In this document: piece after piece, positions 1 to 7,541 of the stretch
Position numbering within the stretch: position 1 is the first letter of the stretch
Layout: each line of letters starts with the position of its first letter
NCBI RefSeq assembly: GCF_000768685.1
Contig: NZ_AVPK01000002.1
Location: 62,001 to 126,000 of the forward strand
Origin: Knoellia subterranea KCTC 19937
GTDB taxonomy: Bacteria; Actinomycetota; Actinomycetes; Actinomycetales; Dermatophilaceae
Length of the DNA stretch: 64,000 nucleotides
Reading direction: 5' to 3'
Position numbers and translations under genes: made by a program
The notes under the pieces: generated by a model
The model's database searches: none
Told to the model about the DNA's origin: nothing
The model's input: only the letters and a program-made list of their open reading frames with translations

Positions 1-8
1 GTTCCTGC

Positions 9-1172
9 GTGCACGTCGTCCTCGCCCCAGACTGTTTCACCGGAACCCTCACGGCCACCCAGGCCGCGGAGGCGATGGCAGCCGGCTGGCACGACACGGC
101 GCCGCACGACACCCTGACCCTCCTGCCGCTGTCGGACGGCGGGCCCGGCTTCCTCGACGTGCTCGCCGGAGCACTGAGCGGCGAGACGGTGGCCCTCACC
201 GTGAGCGACCCCCTGGGGCGGGAGGTGCCCGCAGCGATCCTCGTCGTCGACGTGGAGGGCGAGCGGACGGCATACGTCGAATCGGCTCAGGCCGCAGGCC
301 TGCACCTCCTCGCGCCCGAGGAGCGGAACCCGGCGGTCACGAGCACGTGGGGCGTCGGGCAACTGCTCGCGGCCGCGCTGGAGCACTCGCCGCAGCGCAT
401 CGTCGTCGGGCTCGGTGGGAGTGGGACCAACGACGGCGGCGCAGGACTGCTGGCGGCGCTCGGGGCGGGCCCGGCAGAGCACCTCGCGCGGGGAGGGAGC
501 GCCCTGGCCAAGGCCCCCGACGACGCGCTCAGCGGCCTGCTTGCGGCCCGCGAACAGTTCGCAGGGGTCGACCTGGTCGTGGCCACGGACGTCGAGAATC
601 CGCTCCTCGGCTTCAAGGGGGCCAGCGCCGTCTTCGGACCGCAGAAGGGCGCCACCCCGGAACTCGCGCAGGAGCTCGAGGGGGCGCTCGGCCGCTTCAC
701 CGAGATCGTCGCCCGCACCCTCCCGGTGCCGTTGGACCTCCTGAGTGGCGGTCCGCGGCGGCTCGATCGTGAGCCCGGAGCCGGGGCGGCCGGTGGACTC
801 GGCTACGCCCTCTTCCTCCTCGGTGGGCGACGCGTCAGCGGGGTCGAGCTGGTGCTCGACGCGGTCGGGTTCCACGACGTCGTGCGCCGATCGGACCTCG
901 TCGTGACGGGGGAGGGCACCTTCGACTGGCAGAGCCTCGACGGCAAGGTCGCCGCCGGTGTCGCGATGGCTGCCCTCGAGGCGGGTCTGCCGAGCATCGT
1001 CCTCGCCGGGCAGGTCATGGTGGGCCGGCGCGAAACGATGGGGCTCGGGATCAGCGGCACCTACGCCGTCGCCGAGGCACCCGCCGAGGTCGACGCCGCC
1101 CTGCTCGATCCCGTAGGGACCCTGCGAGCGCGGGCGGCCCGCGTCGCCCGCACGTGGTCCCCTGCTCGGTGA
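9..1172 (+). CDS. Glycerate kinase (GK-I family)
   Basis: Predicted to phosphorylate D-glycerate with ATP, feeding glyoxylate or serine-derived carbon into glycolysis; cytosolic. The 387-residue length is normal for the family. The N-terminal VVLAPDCFTGTLTA resembles the VVIAPDSFKGSL signature, and glycine-rich segments GLGGSGTNDGGAG (about residue 136) and DREPGAGAAGGLGYAL (about 254) are typical. The GTG start at base 9 keeps the usual N-terminus; an upstream start outside the window cannot be excluded. It sits upstream of erpA in the same direction, the neighbourhood seen in M. tuberculosis (Rv2205c/Rv2204c). The substrate isomer and product (2- or 3-phosphoglycerate) cannot be read from the sequence. 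Confidence 0.9.
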   Translation: MHVVLAPDCFTGTLTATQAAEAMAAGWHDTAPHDTLTLLPLSDGGPGFLDVLAGALSGETVALTVSDPLGREVPAAILVVDVEGERTAYVESAQAAGLHLLAPEERNPAVTSTWGVGQLLAAALEHSPQRIVVGLGGSGTNDGGAGLLAALGAGPAEHLARGGSALAKAPDDALSGLLAAREQFAGVDLVVATDVENPLLGFKGASAVFGPQKGATPELAQELEGALGRFTEIVARTLPVPLDLLSGGPRRLDREPGAGAAGGLGYALFLLGGRRVSGVELVLDAVGFHDVVRRSDLVVTGEGTFDWQSLDGKVAAGVAMAALEAGLPSIVLAGQVMVGRRETMGLGISGTYAVAEAPAEVDAALLDPVGTLRARAARVARTWSPAR

Positions 1173-1290
1173 ATCCGACGAGGGGACGTATCCTGAAGAG
1201 GTCTCGGGAACAGAACGCGGCTGCCAGCAGTTGCGCCTGATGCACCACCACAGACCATCCCGAGCCCCGACGCAGCACAGGAGTCACCTC

Positions 1291-1677
1291 ATGACCGAGC
1301 TCGACACGACCCCGCAGACGAGCCCCGCGGCCACCGTTGAAGATGCGCCCGCGCACGGCGTTCTCCTCACGGACCTCGCCGCTGGCAAGGTCCGCTCGCT
1401 CCTCGAGCAGGAGGGCCGCGACGACCTCCGCCTCCGCGTGGGCGTCCAGCCCGGCGGCTGCTCCGGCCTGATCTACCAGCTCTACTTCGACGAGCGCAGC
1501 CTCGACGGTGACCTCGTCCGCGACTTCGACGGTGTCGAAGTTGTCGTCGACCGCATGAGCAGCCCCTACCTCGAGGGCGCCACGATCGACTTCTCCGACA
1601 CCATCGAGAAGCAGGGCTTCACCATCGACAACCCCAACGCGGGCAGCTCCTGCGCCTGCGGCGACTCGTTCAGCTGA
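1291..1677 (+). CDS. erpA: Iron-sulfur cluster insertion protein ErpA (HesB/IscA family)
   Basis: A-type carrier that hands Fe-S clusters to apo-enzymes. The 128-residue protein carries the three cluster-binding cysteines: one in PGGCSGLIYQLYFD (about residue 51) and two in the C-terminal SSCACGDSFS. The ATG at 1291 is chosen because ACAGGAG lies just upstream; an in-frame ATG at 1231 lacks this and would add an atypical Arg/His-rich leader. The position between glycerate kinase and the respiratory genes matches Rv2204c in mycobacteria. It probably supports the Rieske protein and other Fe-S proteins; that link is inferred. The acidic N-terminal 35 residues are poorly conserved in this family. 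Confidence 0.95.
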   Translation: MTELDTTPQTSPAATVEDAPAHGVLLTDLAAGKVRSLLEQEGRDDLRLRVGVQPGGCSGLIYQLYFDERSLDGDLVRDFDGVEVVVDRMSSPYLEGATIDFSDTIEKQGFTIDNPNAGSSCACGDSFS

Positions 1678-1694
1678 CCGAGCCACGCGGCATA

Positions 1695-1733
1695 CGAAAG
1701 GGCCCCTCACCACGGCGGTGAGGGGCCCTTTCG
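1695..1733. terminator. Bidirectional terminator between erpA and the flavoprotein gene
   Basis: Perfect 17-bp inverted repeat (1695-1711 and 1717-1733) with a 5-base ACGGC loop. The arms are GC-rich in the centre with AAAG/CTTT at the ends, so each transcript direction ends in a short T run. It lies between two convergent genes and serves both. An octamer copy (1688-1695) abuts the left arm and another lies at 1747-1754. Confidence 0.9.
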
Positions 1734-1781
1734 CATGTGGCTCTCGGTATGCCGTCCGATCGCGCAGGCGGGTCGCTTGCC

Positions 1782-2516
1782 TCAGCGGTACTCGGGGTTG
1801 GGGTGGTCGAAGTTCGCACCCTGGTCCCACTTGGTGCGTTCGTTGCCACCGGCGGGGAACCCGCCTGCCTTGCGCAGCATCCAGGCCAGGTGCATGAGGT
1901 TCCACGTCATGAAGGTCGTGTTGCGCTGGGTGAACTCGTTCTGCGGCCCGCCGCTGTTCGGGTCGAGGTAGGACGGGCCCGGACCCGCCTCACCGATCCA
2001 CCCGGCGTCGGCGTTGGGCGGAATGGAGCAGCCGAGGTGCTGGAGGCTGTAGAGGATGTTGGAGGCGCAGTGCTTGATGCCGTCCTCGTTGCCGGTGATG
2101 ATCGTGCCGCCGACCTTGCCGTAGTAGATGTACTGCCCGCGGCCGTTCTTCATAGCGCTCATGGCGTACAGCCGCTCGATGACCTGTTTGGTGACGCTGG
2201 AGTTGTCGCCGAGCCAGATGGGGCCGGCGATGACGAGGATGTCGCTGGCCCGGACCCGCTCGAAGATCTCGGGCCAGGCGTCGCTCTCCCAGCCGTGCTC
2301 GGTCATGTCCGGATAGACGCCGGTGGCGATGTCGTGGTCGATCGGTCGGAGGACCTCGACCTCCACGCCGTGCTTCTCCATGATCGCGGTGCTCACGTCG
2401 ATGAGGCCCTGCGTGTGGCTCGTCTCGGGTGAGCGTTTGAGCGTGCAGTTGAAGAACATGGCCCGCAGGCCGGTGTAGTCCGCGTCCTGCCACTGAGGTG
2501 TGTCCATGTCAGGCAC
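1782..2516 (-). CDS. Flavodoxin-fold NAD(P)H-dependent FMN reductase family protein
   Basis: A 244-residue flavodoxin-like protein of the NADPH-dependent FMN reductase superfamily. The FMN-phosphate segment is near FFNCTLKRSPETSHTQ (about residues 21-36), followed by SDILVIAGPIWLGDNSS (about 90-106), the typical second flavin-binding loop. It probably reduces flavins or quinones; the real substrate is unknown. The GTG start at 2516 follows GGAG at a short distance; ATG at 2507 is an alternative. It begins 9 bases after the HAAS gene stop, so padR, HAAS and this gene are probably one transcript and this enzyme probably belongs to the PadR regulon (inference). Confidence 0.8.
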   Translation of the reverse strand: MPDMDTPQWQDADYTGLRAMFFNCTLKRSPETSHTQGLIDVSTAIMEKHGVEVEVLRPIDHDIATGVYPDMTEHGWESDAWPEIFERVRASDILVIAGPIWLGDNSSVTKQVIERLYAMSAMKNGRGQYIYYGKVGGTIITGNEDGIKHCASNILYSLQHLGCSIPPNADAGWIGEAGPGPSYLDPNSGGPQNEFTQRNTTFMTWNLMHLAWMLRKAGGFPAGGNERTKWDQGANFDHPNPEYR

Positions 2517-2525
2517 TCTGCTCCG

Positions 2526-3050
2526 TCAGTCGGCGACCGACAAGGGCTGACGGCTGCGCAGGCGACGCCAGGGCTGGGCGACCAGCAGGAACGTCAGGAG
2601 CGGCCCGACGATGAGCTGCCACGGCGCCGTCACGCCGGCCTCGAGGGTGCCCGGGGATGACTGCGCCGTGAAGGTCGTGCCCCACCACGGGAACGGGTGC
2701 ACCGACACGGGGGAGGCGACCCCGGCGGCCTCGGCGGTCTGGATGACCGTGAGGGAGGTGAGCGCCATCCACAGGGCGAGGATGAGGAAGACGGCTCCGG
2801 CCCAGATGCTGCCCTGGGACCAGCGGGGGCGGGACGGGTCCGTCTCGGTCGCGGCATACGCGAGCTCCTTGGGGGAGCCGATGCCGAAAAGCGCTCGGGT
2901 GGCGCCGATGTCGGCCGTGGCCTCGCTGAGGTTGGCGCGCAGTTCCCGGCGCAGGTCGCGCCGTCGTGGGCCGTTGACGCCGCGCATCTCGAGCCAGAAG
3001 TCGTAGCGGAGGATGGCGGTTTCGGTGCGGATTCGGTCGATGAGGCTCAT
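2526..3050 (-). CDS. HAAS-type membrane protein, partner of PadR regulator
   Basis: A 174-residue protein with a charged N-terminal helical domain of about 85 residues (MSLIDRIRTETAILRYDFW onward, rich in Arg/Glu) like the HAAS signalling domains often encoded beside PadR regulators. Two hydrophobic segments follow, about residues 88-110 and 142-160. Its ATG overlaps the padR stop in an ATGA, so the two are translationally coupled. In this family the soluble domain is thought to link a membrane event to gene control; the signal here is not known. An upstream in-frame extension is possible, but the coupling favours the chosen start. Confidence 0.75.
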   Translation of the reverse strand: MSLIDRIRTETAILRYDFWLEMRGVNGPRRRDLRRELRANLSEATADIGATRALFGIGSPKELAYAATETDPSRPRWSQGSIWAGAVFLILALWMALTSLTVIQTAEAAGVASPVSVHPFPWWGTTFTAQSSPGTLEAGVTAPWQLIVGPLLTFLLVAQPWRRLRSRQPLSVAD

Positions 3051-3391
3051 GCGGTTTCCCCTGCCTGCTGAGGTGTGGTGGCGACGGAGACCGACCGGAC
3101 GAGGTCGCTCCACGCCTGCCGACGGTGAGTGAGCTCGGCGTGGCCGGCCGAGGTGATGCCGTAGTACTTCCGGGCCGGGCCGGAGTCGCTGCGGACGAGG
3201 TGGGATGCGAGGAGCCCGGCGCCCTCGAGGCGGGTGAGGGCGGGATAGACGGTCCCCTCGGCGAGGTCGTCGAACCCCGCGGCGCGCAGCTCGGTGACGA
3301 GTCCGTAGCCGTAGTTCTCGGTGGTCGACAGCATGCTCAGGAGGAGGAGGCCGAGGACTCCCTTGAGCATTTGCGGGTCGTGGGTGGGCAT
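3047..3391 (-). CDS. PadR-family transcriptional regulator
   Basis: A 114-residue winged-helix protein of the short PadR type. The core reads LKGVLGLLLLSMLSTTENYG (residues 9-28), then the recognition region and wing FDDLAEGTVYPALTRLEGAGL, then a short C-terminal dimerisation helix. The start at 3391 is preceded by GAGGAAGGTGG. It heads a probable three-gene operon with the HAAS protein and the flavoprotein. PadR proteins usually repress their own operon; a partly palindromic sequence upstream (3422-3437) could be the operator. The effector is unknown. Confidence 0.9.
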   Translation of the reverse strand: MPTHDPQMLKGVLGLLLLSMLSTTENYGYGLVTELRAAGFDDLAEGTVYPALTRLEGAGLLASHLVRSDSGPARKYYGITSAGHAELTHRRQAWSDLVRSVSVATTPQQAGETA

Positions 3392-3421
3392 GAGGCCACC
3401 TTCCTCGCCACTACTCAACAA

Positions 3422-3437
3422 TGTCAAGTACCTGACG
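3422..3437. promoter_or_regulatory. Possible PadR operator
   Basis: Imperfect inverted repeat TGTCA-N6-TGACG in the short space between padR (start 3391, minus strand) and adoK (start 3515, plus strand). Location and symmetry suit an autoregulatory site, but the match is weak and it is offered only as a candidate. Confidence 0.3.
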
Positions 3438-3514
3438 AAAGATAGTCGGGTATGCCGTCCGCTTGCCGGGTGTTGTGTCCTCCCGTCGGGAGCCGAGCGG
3501 GTAGGTTGCCGACC

Positions 3515-4498
3515 GTGCGTATCGCTGTGACGGGATCCATCGCCTCTGACCACCTCATGACCTTCCGGGGTCGCTTCGCGGACTCGCTCGTCGTCGAGCA
3601 GCTCGACAAGATCTCGGTGAGCTTCCTCGCCGACACCCTGGAGATTCGCCGAGGGGGAGTGGCGGGCAACATCTGCTTCGGCATGGCGGCACTGGGCCAG
3701 CGACCCCTGCTCGTCGGCGCGGCCGGTGAGGACTTCGCCGACTACCGCAGTTGGCTGACGCGGCACGGCGTGGACTGCGACCACGTCCTCATCTCGACGA
3801 CCAAGCACACCGCGCGGTTCGTGTGCACGACCGACGACGACATGGCTCAGATGGCGACGTTCTATGCGGGCGCCATGAGCGAGGCGCGCCTCATCGAGCT
3901 CGGCCCGATCGACTCGCAGGAGCACCTCGACCTCGTCCTCATCGGTGCCAACGACCCGGCCGCCATGCTGCGGCACACCGAGGAGTGCCGCAGCCGTGGG
4001 CTGACCTTCGTGGCCGACCCGTCGCAGCAGCTCGCCTTCGCCGACGGGCCGTTCATCCGCCAGCTCATCGAGGGGGCGGACTACCTCTTCACCAACGAGT
4101 ACGAAGCGCACCTCACCGAGCAGAAGACCGGCTGGAGCGCCAGGGACATCGAGGCCCAGGTGACCACCCGCGTCATCACCAAGGGCAAGGACGGCGCCGT
4201 GATCTTCACGCGGGGCGAGGACCCCATCGAGGTCCCCATCGCCGGTGAGGCGCACCGGGCCGACCCGACCGGCGTCGGTGACGCGTTCCGTGCCGGCTTC
4301 CTCACGGGCCTGTCCGCCGGGCTGTCCCACCGCCGGTCCGCCGAGATCGGCTCCCTCCTCGCGACCTACGTCCTCGAGACCGTCGGCACGCAGGAATACA
4401 CGCTCGGCAAGGCCGCCTTCCTCGACCGCCTCGCGCAGTCGTACGGCGATGAGTCCGCCGCCGACGTCGAGCCGCACATCACCTGCGCGAAGCCCTGA
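3515..4498 (+). CDS. adoK: Adenosine kinase (PfkB/ribokinase family, AdoK type)
   Basis: Phosphorylates adenosine to AMP in purine salvage; cytosolic. The 327-residue protein begins VRIAVTGSIASDHLMTFRGR and resembles M. tuberculosis AdoK (Rv2202c) along its length, including RRGGVAGNICFGM, SKHTARFVCTTDDDMAQ-like residues after the first domain, and the C-terminal PfkB signature ADPTGVGDAFRAGFLTG with the catalytic Asp. The GTG at 3515 is chosen because it begins at the conserved IAVTGSI strand; the frame stays open upstream to 3452 but that stretch looks non-coding. The position next to erpA and the cytochrome oxidase genes also matches mycobacteria. Confidence 0.9.
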   Translation: MRIAVTGSIASDHLMTFRGRFADSLVVEQLDKISVSFLADTLEIRRGGVAGNICFGMAALGQRPLLVGAAGEDFADYRSWLTRHGVDCDHVLISTTKHTARFVCTTDDDMAQMATFYAGAMSEARLIELGPIDSQEHLDLVLIGANDPAAMLRHTEECRSRGLTFVADPSQQLAFADGPFIRQLIEGADYLFTNEYEAHLTEQKTGWSARDIEAQVTTRVITKGKDGAVIFTRGEDPIEVPIAGEAHRADPTGVGDAFRAGFLTGLSAGLSHRRSAEIGSLLATYVLETVGTQEYTLGKAAFLDRLAQSYGDESAADVEPHITCAKP

Positions 4499-4517
4499 CC
4501 CCTCGCACGGACCGGCC

Positions 4518-5207
4518 GTGAGCGTCCCGTTCCCTCCCGTCGAACCGCCGCCCACCGATTGGGCCCTGGGTCATCTGCGACCGAGCGATGACGAGGACCT
4601 CGTGGCAGCCGGGGCCGACCTCGAACCGGGCACCGTGCTCGCGGCCTACCGCGCCGGGCTCTTCCCCATGGGGCTCGGGGACCACGGGGCTCGCCCGATC
4701 GGGTGGTGGTCTCCCGAGCCGCGTGGCGTGCTCGTGCCTGCCGACTTCCGCGAGCGTCGATCGCTCAAGAAGGCGCGGGCCCGCTTCGAGATCCGCGTCG
4801 ACACGGCGTTCGTCGACGTCATGAGGCGCTGCGCGGATCCCGAGCGCGAGGGGCGCTGGATCACCGCCGAAGTCATCGCGGCCTACACCGAACTGCACCG
4901 CCTCGGCTGGGCGCACTCCGTGGAGACCTGGCTCGACGACGAACTCGTCGGTGGCCTCTACGGCATCGCGGTGGGTGGACTCTTCGCCGGCGAGTCGATG
5001 TTCCACTCGGCCCGGGATGCCTCCAAGGTCGCCCTCGCGGCGCTCGTCGACATCGTCTCGGCCGACGGCGACGGTCGCCGGCTCATCGACGTCCAGTGGG
5101 CGACCGAGCACCTGGGGCGGCTCGGGGTCGTGGAGTGGCCGCGGGAGCGCTACCTCGCTGCGCTCGGCGAGGCGTTGCAGGCGCCGCAGGTGCGTTTCGG
5201 AGACTGA
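4518..5207 (+). CDS. aat: Leucyl/phenylalanyl-tRNA--protein transferase
   Basis: Transfers Leu or Phe from tRNA to N-terminal Arg or Lys of proteins, marking them for ClpS/ClpAP-type degradation (N-degron pathway). The 229-residue protein has the family landmarks: AAYRAGLFPMG (about residues 38-48), WWSPEPRGVL, the SVETW-to-GLYGIAVGGLFAGESMF region (about 135-160), and DVQWATEHLGRLG near the C-terminus. The GTG start at 4518 lies 19 bases after the adoK stop, so the two may be co-transcribed. Length and motifs are complete. Confidence 0.93.
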   Translation: MSVPFPPVEPPPTDWALGHLRPSDDEDLVAAGADLEPGTVLAAYRAGLFPMGLGDHGARPIGWWSPEPRGVLVPADFRERRSLKKARARFEIRVDTAFVDVMRRCADPEREGRWITAEVIAAYTELHRLGWAHSVETWLDDELVGGLYGIAVGGLFAGESMFHSARDASKVALAALVDIVSADGDGRRLIDVQWATEHLGRLGVVEWPRERYLAALGEALQAPQVRFGD

Positions 5208-5210
5208 TCG

Positions 5211-5429
5211 TCAGCCGAGAACGACGGTGTATGCCGTGTGCTCGCCGTCCCGCTCCAGCGTCACCGAGTGCCCGCGCATCCGGGCCCAGGCCGGAATGTC
5301 GGACTCGGCCGCAGGATCATCTGCCAGGACGAGCAGCGTTGTGCCAGAGGGAAGTTCGCGGGCCAGACGAGCGAGACGGATCACCGGCAGGGGGCACTTG
5401 AGGCCGCGCGCGTCGAGGTCGGGGCTCAC
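5211..5429 (-). CDS. TusA-family sulfurtransferase
   Basis: A 72-residue protein with the TusA/SirA signature LDARGLKCPLPVIRLARL; the Cys in the CPLP motif is the persulfide carrier in this family. The GTG start overlaps the stop of the upstream desulfurase-like gene (GTGA), giving translational coupling. In other actinobacteria the two domains occur as one fused desulfurase/TusA polypeptide, so the two proteins probably work together (inference). Recipients could be tRNA thiolation, molybdenum cofactor or another sulfur pathway; nothing here decides between them. Confidence 0.88.
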   Translation of the reverse strand: MSPDLDARGLKCPLPVIRLARLARELPSGTTLLVLADDPAAESDIPAWARMRGHSVTLERDGEHTAYTVVLG

Positions 5430-6556
5430 AGGTCATCGGCTCCGAGACGGGCTCGGATCTCACGCACCACGGTGCCGAGCTCGCGGCACAGTGTCTCGAC
5501 GTCACGCTCGCGCTCCGGGGAGACGCTGGCCAAGGGGAGGGTCACCCGCACATTGCCGTGGGTGAGGGCGCCCATGGCGGCCAGGACGTGACTCGGCTCG
5601 AGGCGGCTGGAGGTGCAGGCTGATCCGGACGCGACGAGCACACCGCGCCGATCGAGGGCGTCGACCAGGCTCTCACCGTCGACATAGAGCGCGCTGAAGG
5701 TCACGACGTGGGGGAGTCGGTCCGTCGGATCGCCGACCACGTCGACGTCCGGCACCGCCGACGCGGCCGCCCGGATGCGGTCGACCAACTCGCGTGCCGC
5801 GGCGGCCTCGACCTCGCGGGCATGCTCGGCCTGTTGCCAGGCCTCCGCCGCCGCCAGGGCGAGCGGAACCCACGGATCTGCCGGCTCCCGGCCGTGCTCG
5901 GGCTCCCAGCGCGGCCCCGGCGGATCGAACCGCGTGCCCGTGCGCACGACGAGGACGCCCAGTGGCGGCCCCGCGACCGTGGCGGCGTCGCCGACGAGGA
6001 CGTCATGGGCCGAAGGTGTGTCCACCCGCCCCAGGGACGACGTGCCGTCGACCAGCAGCGGAAGGCGCGCTGACCGGCATACGTCAAGGATCTGCTCGAG
6101 GGGCTGGGTGGTGCCGACCTCTCCATTGGCCTGCTGGATCGCGACGGCGGCCGTAGGGCCGCCCGACTGCAGGGCGGATCGAAGGGCAGCCAGATCGACC
6201 CGGCCGAGCCCGTCCACGGGCAGCGGCGTGCGCCCGGGATCCGCCTCATGGGCCTCGTGGAGCAGCACGGCCCGGTCGACGGCGGACGTGAGGAGGCCAC
6301 GGCCCGCGCGGCGCCGCCCGTGGAGCAGACCGGCGACCCCGATCCGGAGCGCGTGTTCGGCACTCGGGTGGAAGCTCACCTCGTCCGGACGAGCCCCCAG
6401 CGAGGCGGCCAGACTCTCGCGCGCGCGATCGAGGAGGTGCCGGGCCCGCCGACCCTCCCGATGGAGCCGGCGAGGGTCGGCCCACCCCGCATCGAGCGCC
6501 GCGAGAAGCGTCTCGCGCGCGGCGGGATGAAGCGGGCTGCGGGTGGCGTCCAGCAC
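5426..6556 (-). CDS. Cysteine desulfurase-like protein lacking the PLP lysine
   Basis: Class V aminotransferase-fold protein of about 376 residues, coupled to a TusA-like gene. It retains the cysteine loop VLVASGSACTSSRLEPSHVL near the C-terminus, where desulfurases keep the active-site Cys, and the NGEVGTTQP strand (canonical NHEVGT, His replaced). The Schiff-base segment, normally S-A-H-K-x-x-G-P, reads GDAATVAGPPLG at about residue 195, with Thr in place of the lysine. The reading frame is intact. The start is uncertain: GTG at 6556 places the usual N-terminal YLD-like strand (VLDATRSPLHPAARE) first, but in-frame GTGs lie further upstream. It may be inactive, a scaffold for the TusA protein, or use another lysine. 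Confidence 0.8.
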   Translation of the reverse strand: MLDATRSPLHPAARETLLAALDAGWADPRRLHREGRRARHLLDRARESLAASLGARPDEVSFHPSAEHALRIGVAGLLHGRRRAGRGLLTSAVDRAVLLHEAHEADPGRTPLPVDGLGRVDLAALRSALQSGGPTAAVAIQQANGEVGTTQPLEQILDVCRSARLPLLVDGTSSLGRVDTPSAHDVLVGDAATVAGPPLGVLVVRTGTRFDPPGPRWEPEHGREPADPWVPLALAAAEAWQQAEHAREVEAAAARELVDRIRAAASAVPDVDVVGDPTDRLPHVVTFSALYVDGESLVDALDRRGVLVASGSACTSSRLEPSHVLAAMGALTHGNVRVTLPLASVSPERERDVETLCRELGTVVREIRARLGADDL

Positions 6557-6650
6557 GCCATGACCGTAACGCCCCCCGTCCCTTCGAAGTTCCACACCAT
6601 GCACTAGTGTTTGACCGTGTTCGAGCAGACGACGCAGGAGGGTGCCACGG

Positions 6651-7537
6651 TGCCTCAGACCGGCCACTTCAACAGCCGCTCGCGCGGCCGCAGACTGGCC
6701 ACATGGGCCATCGTCGCGGTCGGGGCGATGCTGGCGCTCAGCGGGTGCGAACTCGGTGAGTTCAAGGACGGGTTCCTGCCGCACGGCGTGACCGAGAACT
6801 CCGAGCGCGTGCGCGTCCTGTGGATCGGCGGGTGGATCTCCCTCCTCGCCGTCGGTGCCCTCGTGTGGGGCCTCATGGCGTGGTGTGTCGTCGCCTACCG
6901 CCGCCGTCGTGACGACAACGAGCTGCCGGTTCAGTTGCGCTACAACGTGCCGCTCGAGATCCTCTACACGATCATCCCGATCTTCATGATCGCGGTCTTC
7001 TTCTACTACACGGCGCGTGACCAGTCGGCGCTCATGGACACGAGCAAGGAGCCGGACGTCACCGTCAACGTCGTCGGCAAGCAGTGGAGCTGGGACTTCA
7101 ACTACGTCGAGGACAACGCCCACGAGGTCGGCACCCAGGCGATCATGACCGGGAAGCCCGGCGCCGAGGAGACCATCCCGACGATGTACCTCCCCGTCAA
7201 CGAGCGGGTCGAGTTCGTCCTCACGTCGCGTGACGTCATCCACTCGTTCTGGGTGCCGCAGTTCCTCCAGAAGCTCGACATGCTCCCGGGCAAGGTCAAC
7301 AAGTTCCAGGTCGTGCCGACCCAGGAAGGCACCTTCAAGGGCAAGTGCGCCGAGTTGTGCGGGGCCTACCACTCCCAGATGCTGTTCAACGTCAAGGTCG
7401 TCTCGCGTGCGGACTACGACGCGCACATCGCCGACCTGAAGTCGCGTGGCCAGAGCGGTCTCCTCGGAACCGACCTGAACCGCGAAAACCTTGTGCCGGG
7501 CGAGCAGGCGAAGCTGCCCGAGGAACTGAGGAACTGA
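6651..7537 (+). CDS. ctaC: Cytochrome c oxidase subunit II (lipoprotein)
   Basis: Carries the CuA centre that accepts electrons in the aa3 oxidase. The GTG at 6651 is preceded by CAGGAGGG at ideal spacing; upstream TTG/GTG options lack this. The N-terminus has a signal sequence with lipobox LALSGC (Cys about residue 28), then two membrane helices (about residues 50-75 and 93-115), then the extracellular cupredoxin domain with a CuA His in [11 protein letters not shown] and the ligand cluster [12 protein letters not shown]. Length is 295 residues. ctaD follows after 4 bases, so ctaC, ctaD and ctaF form one operon. Confidence 0.96.
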
Positions 7538-7541
7538 ATTC

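Noticed and set aside
5426-6556. Standard IscS/NifS cysteine desulfurase
   Set aside because: The PLP-binding lysine and adjacent His are absent, so a normal assignment would mislead.
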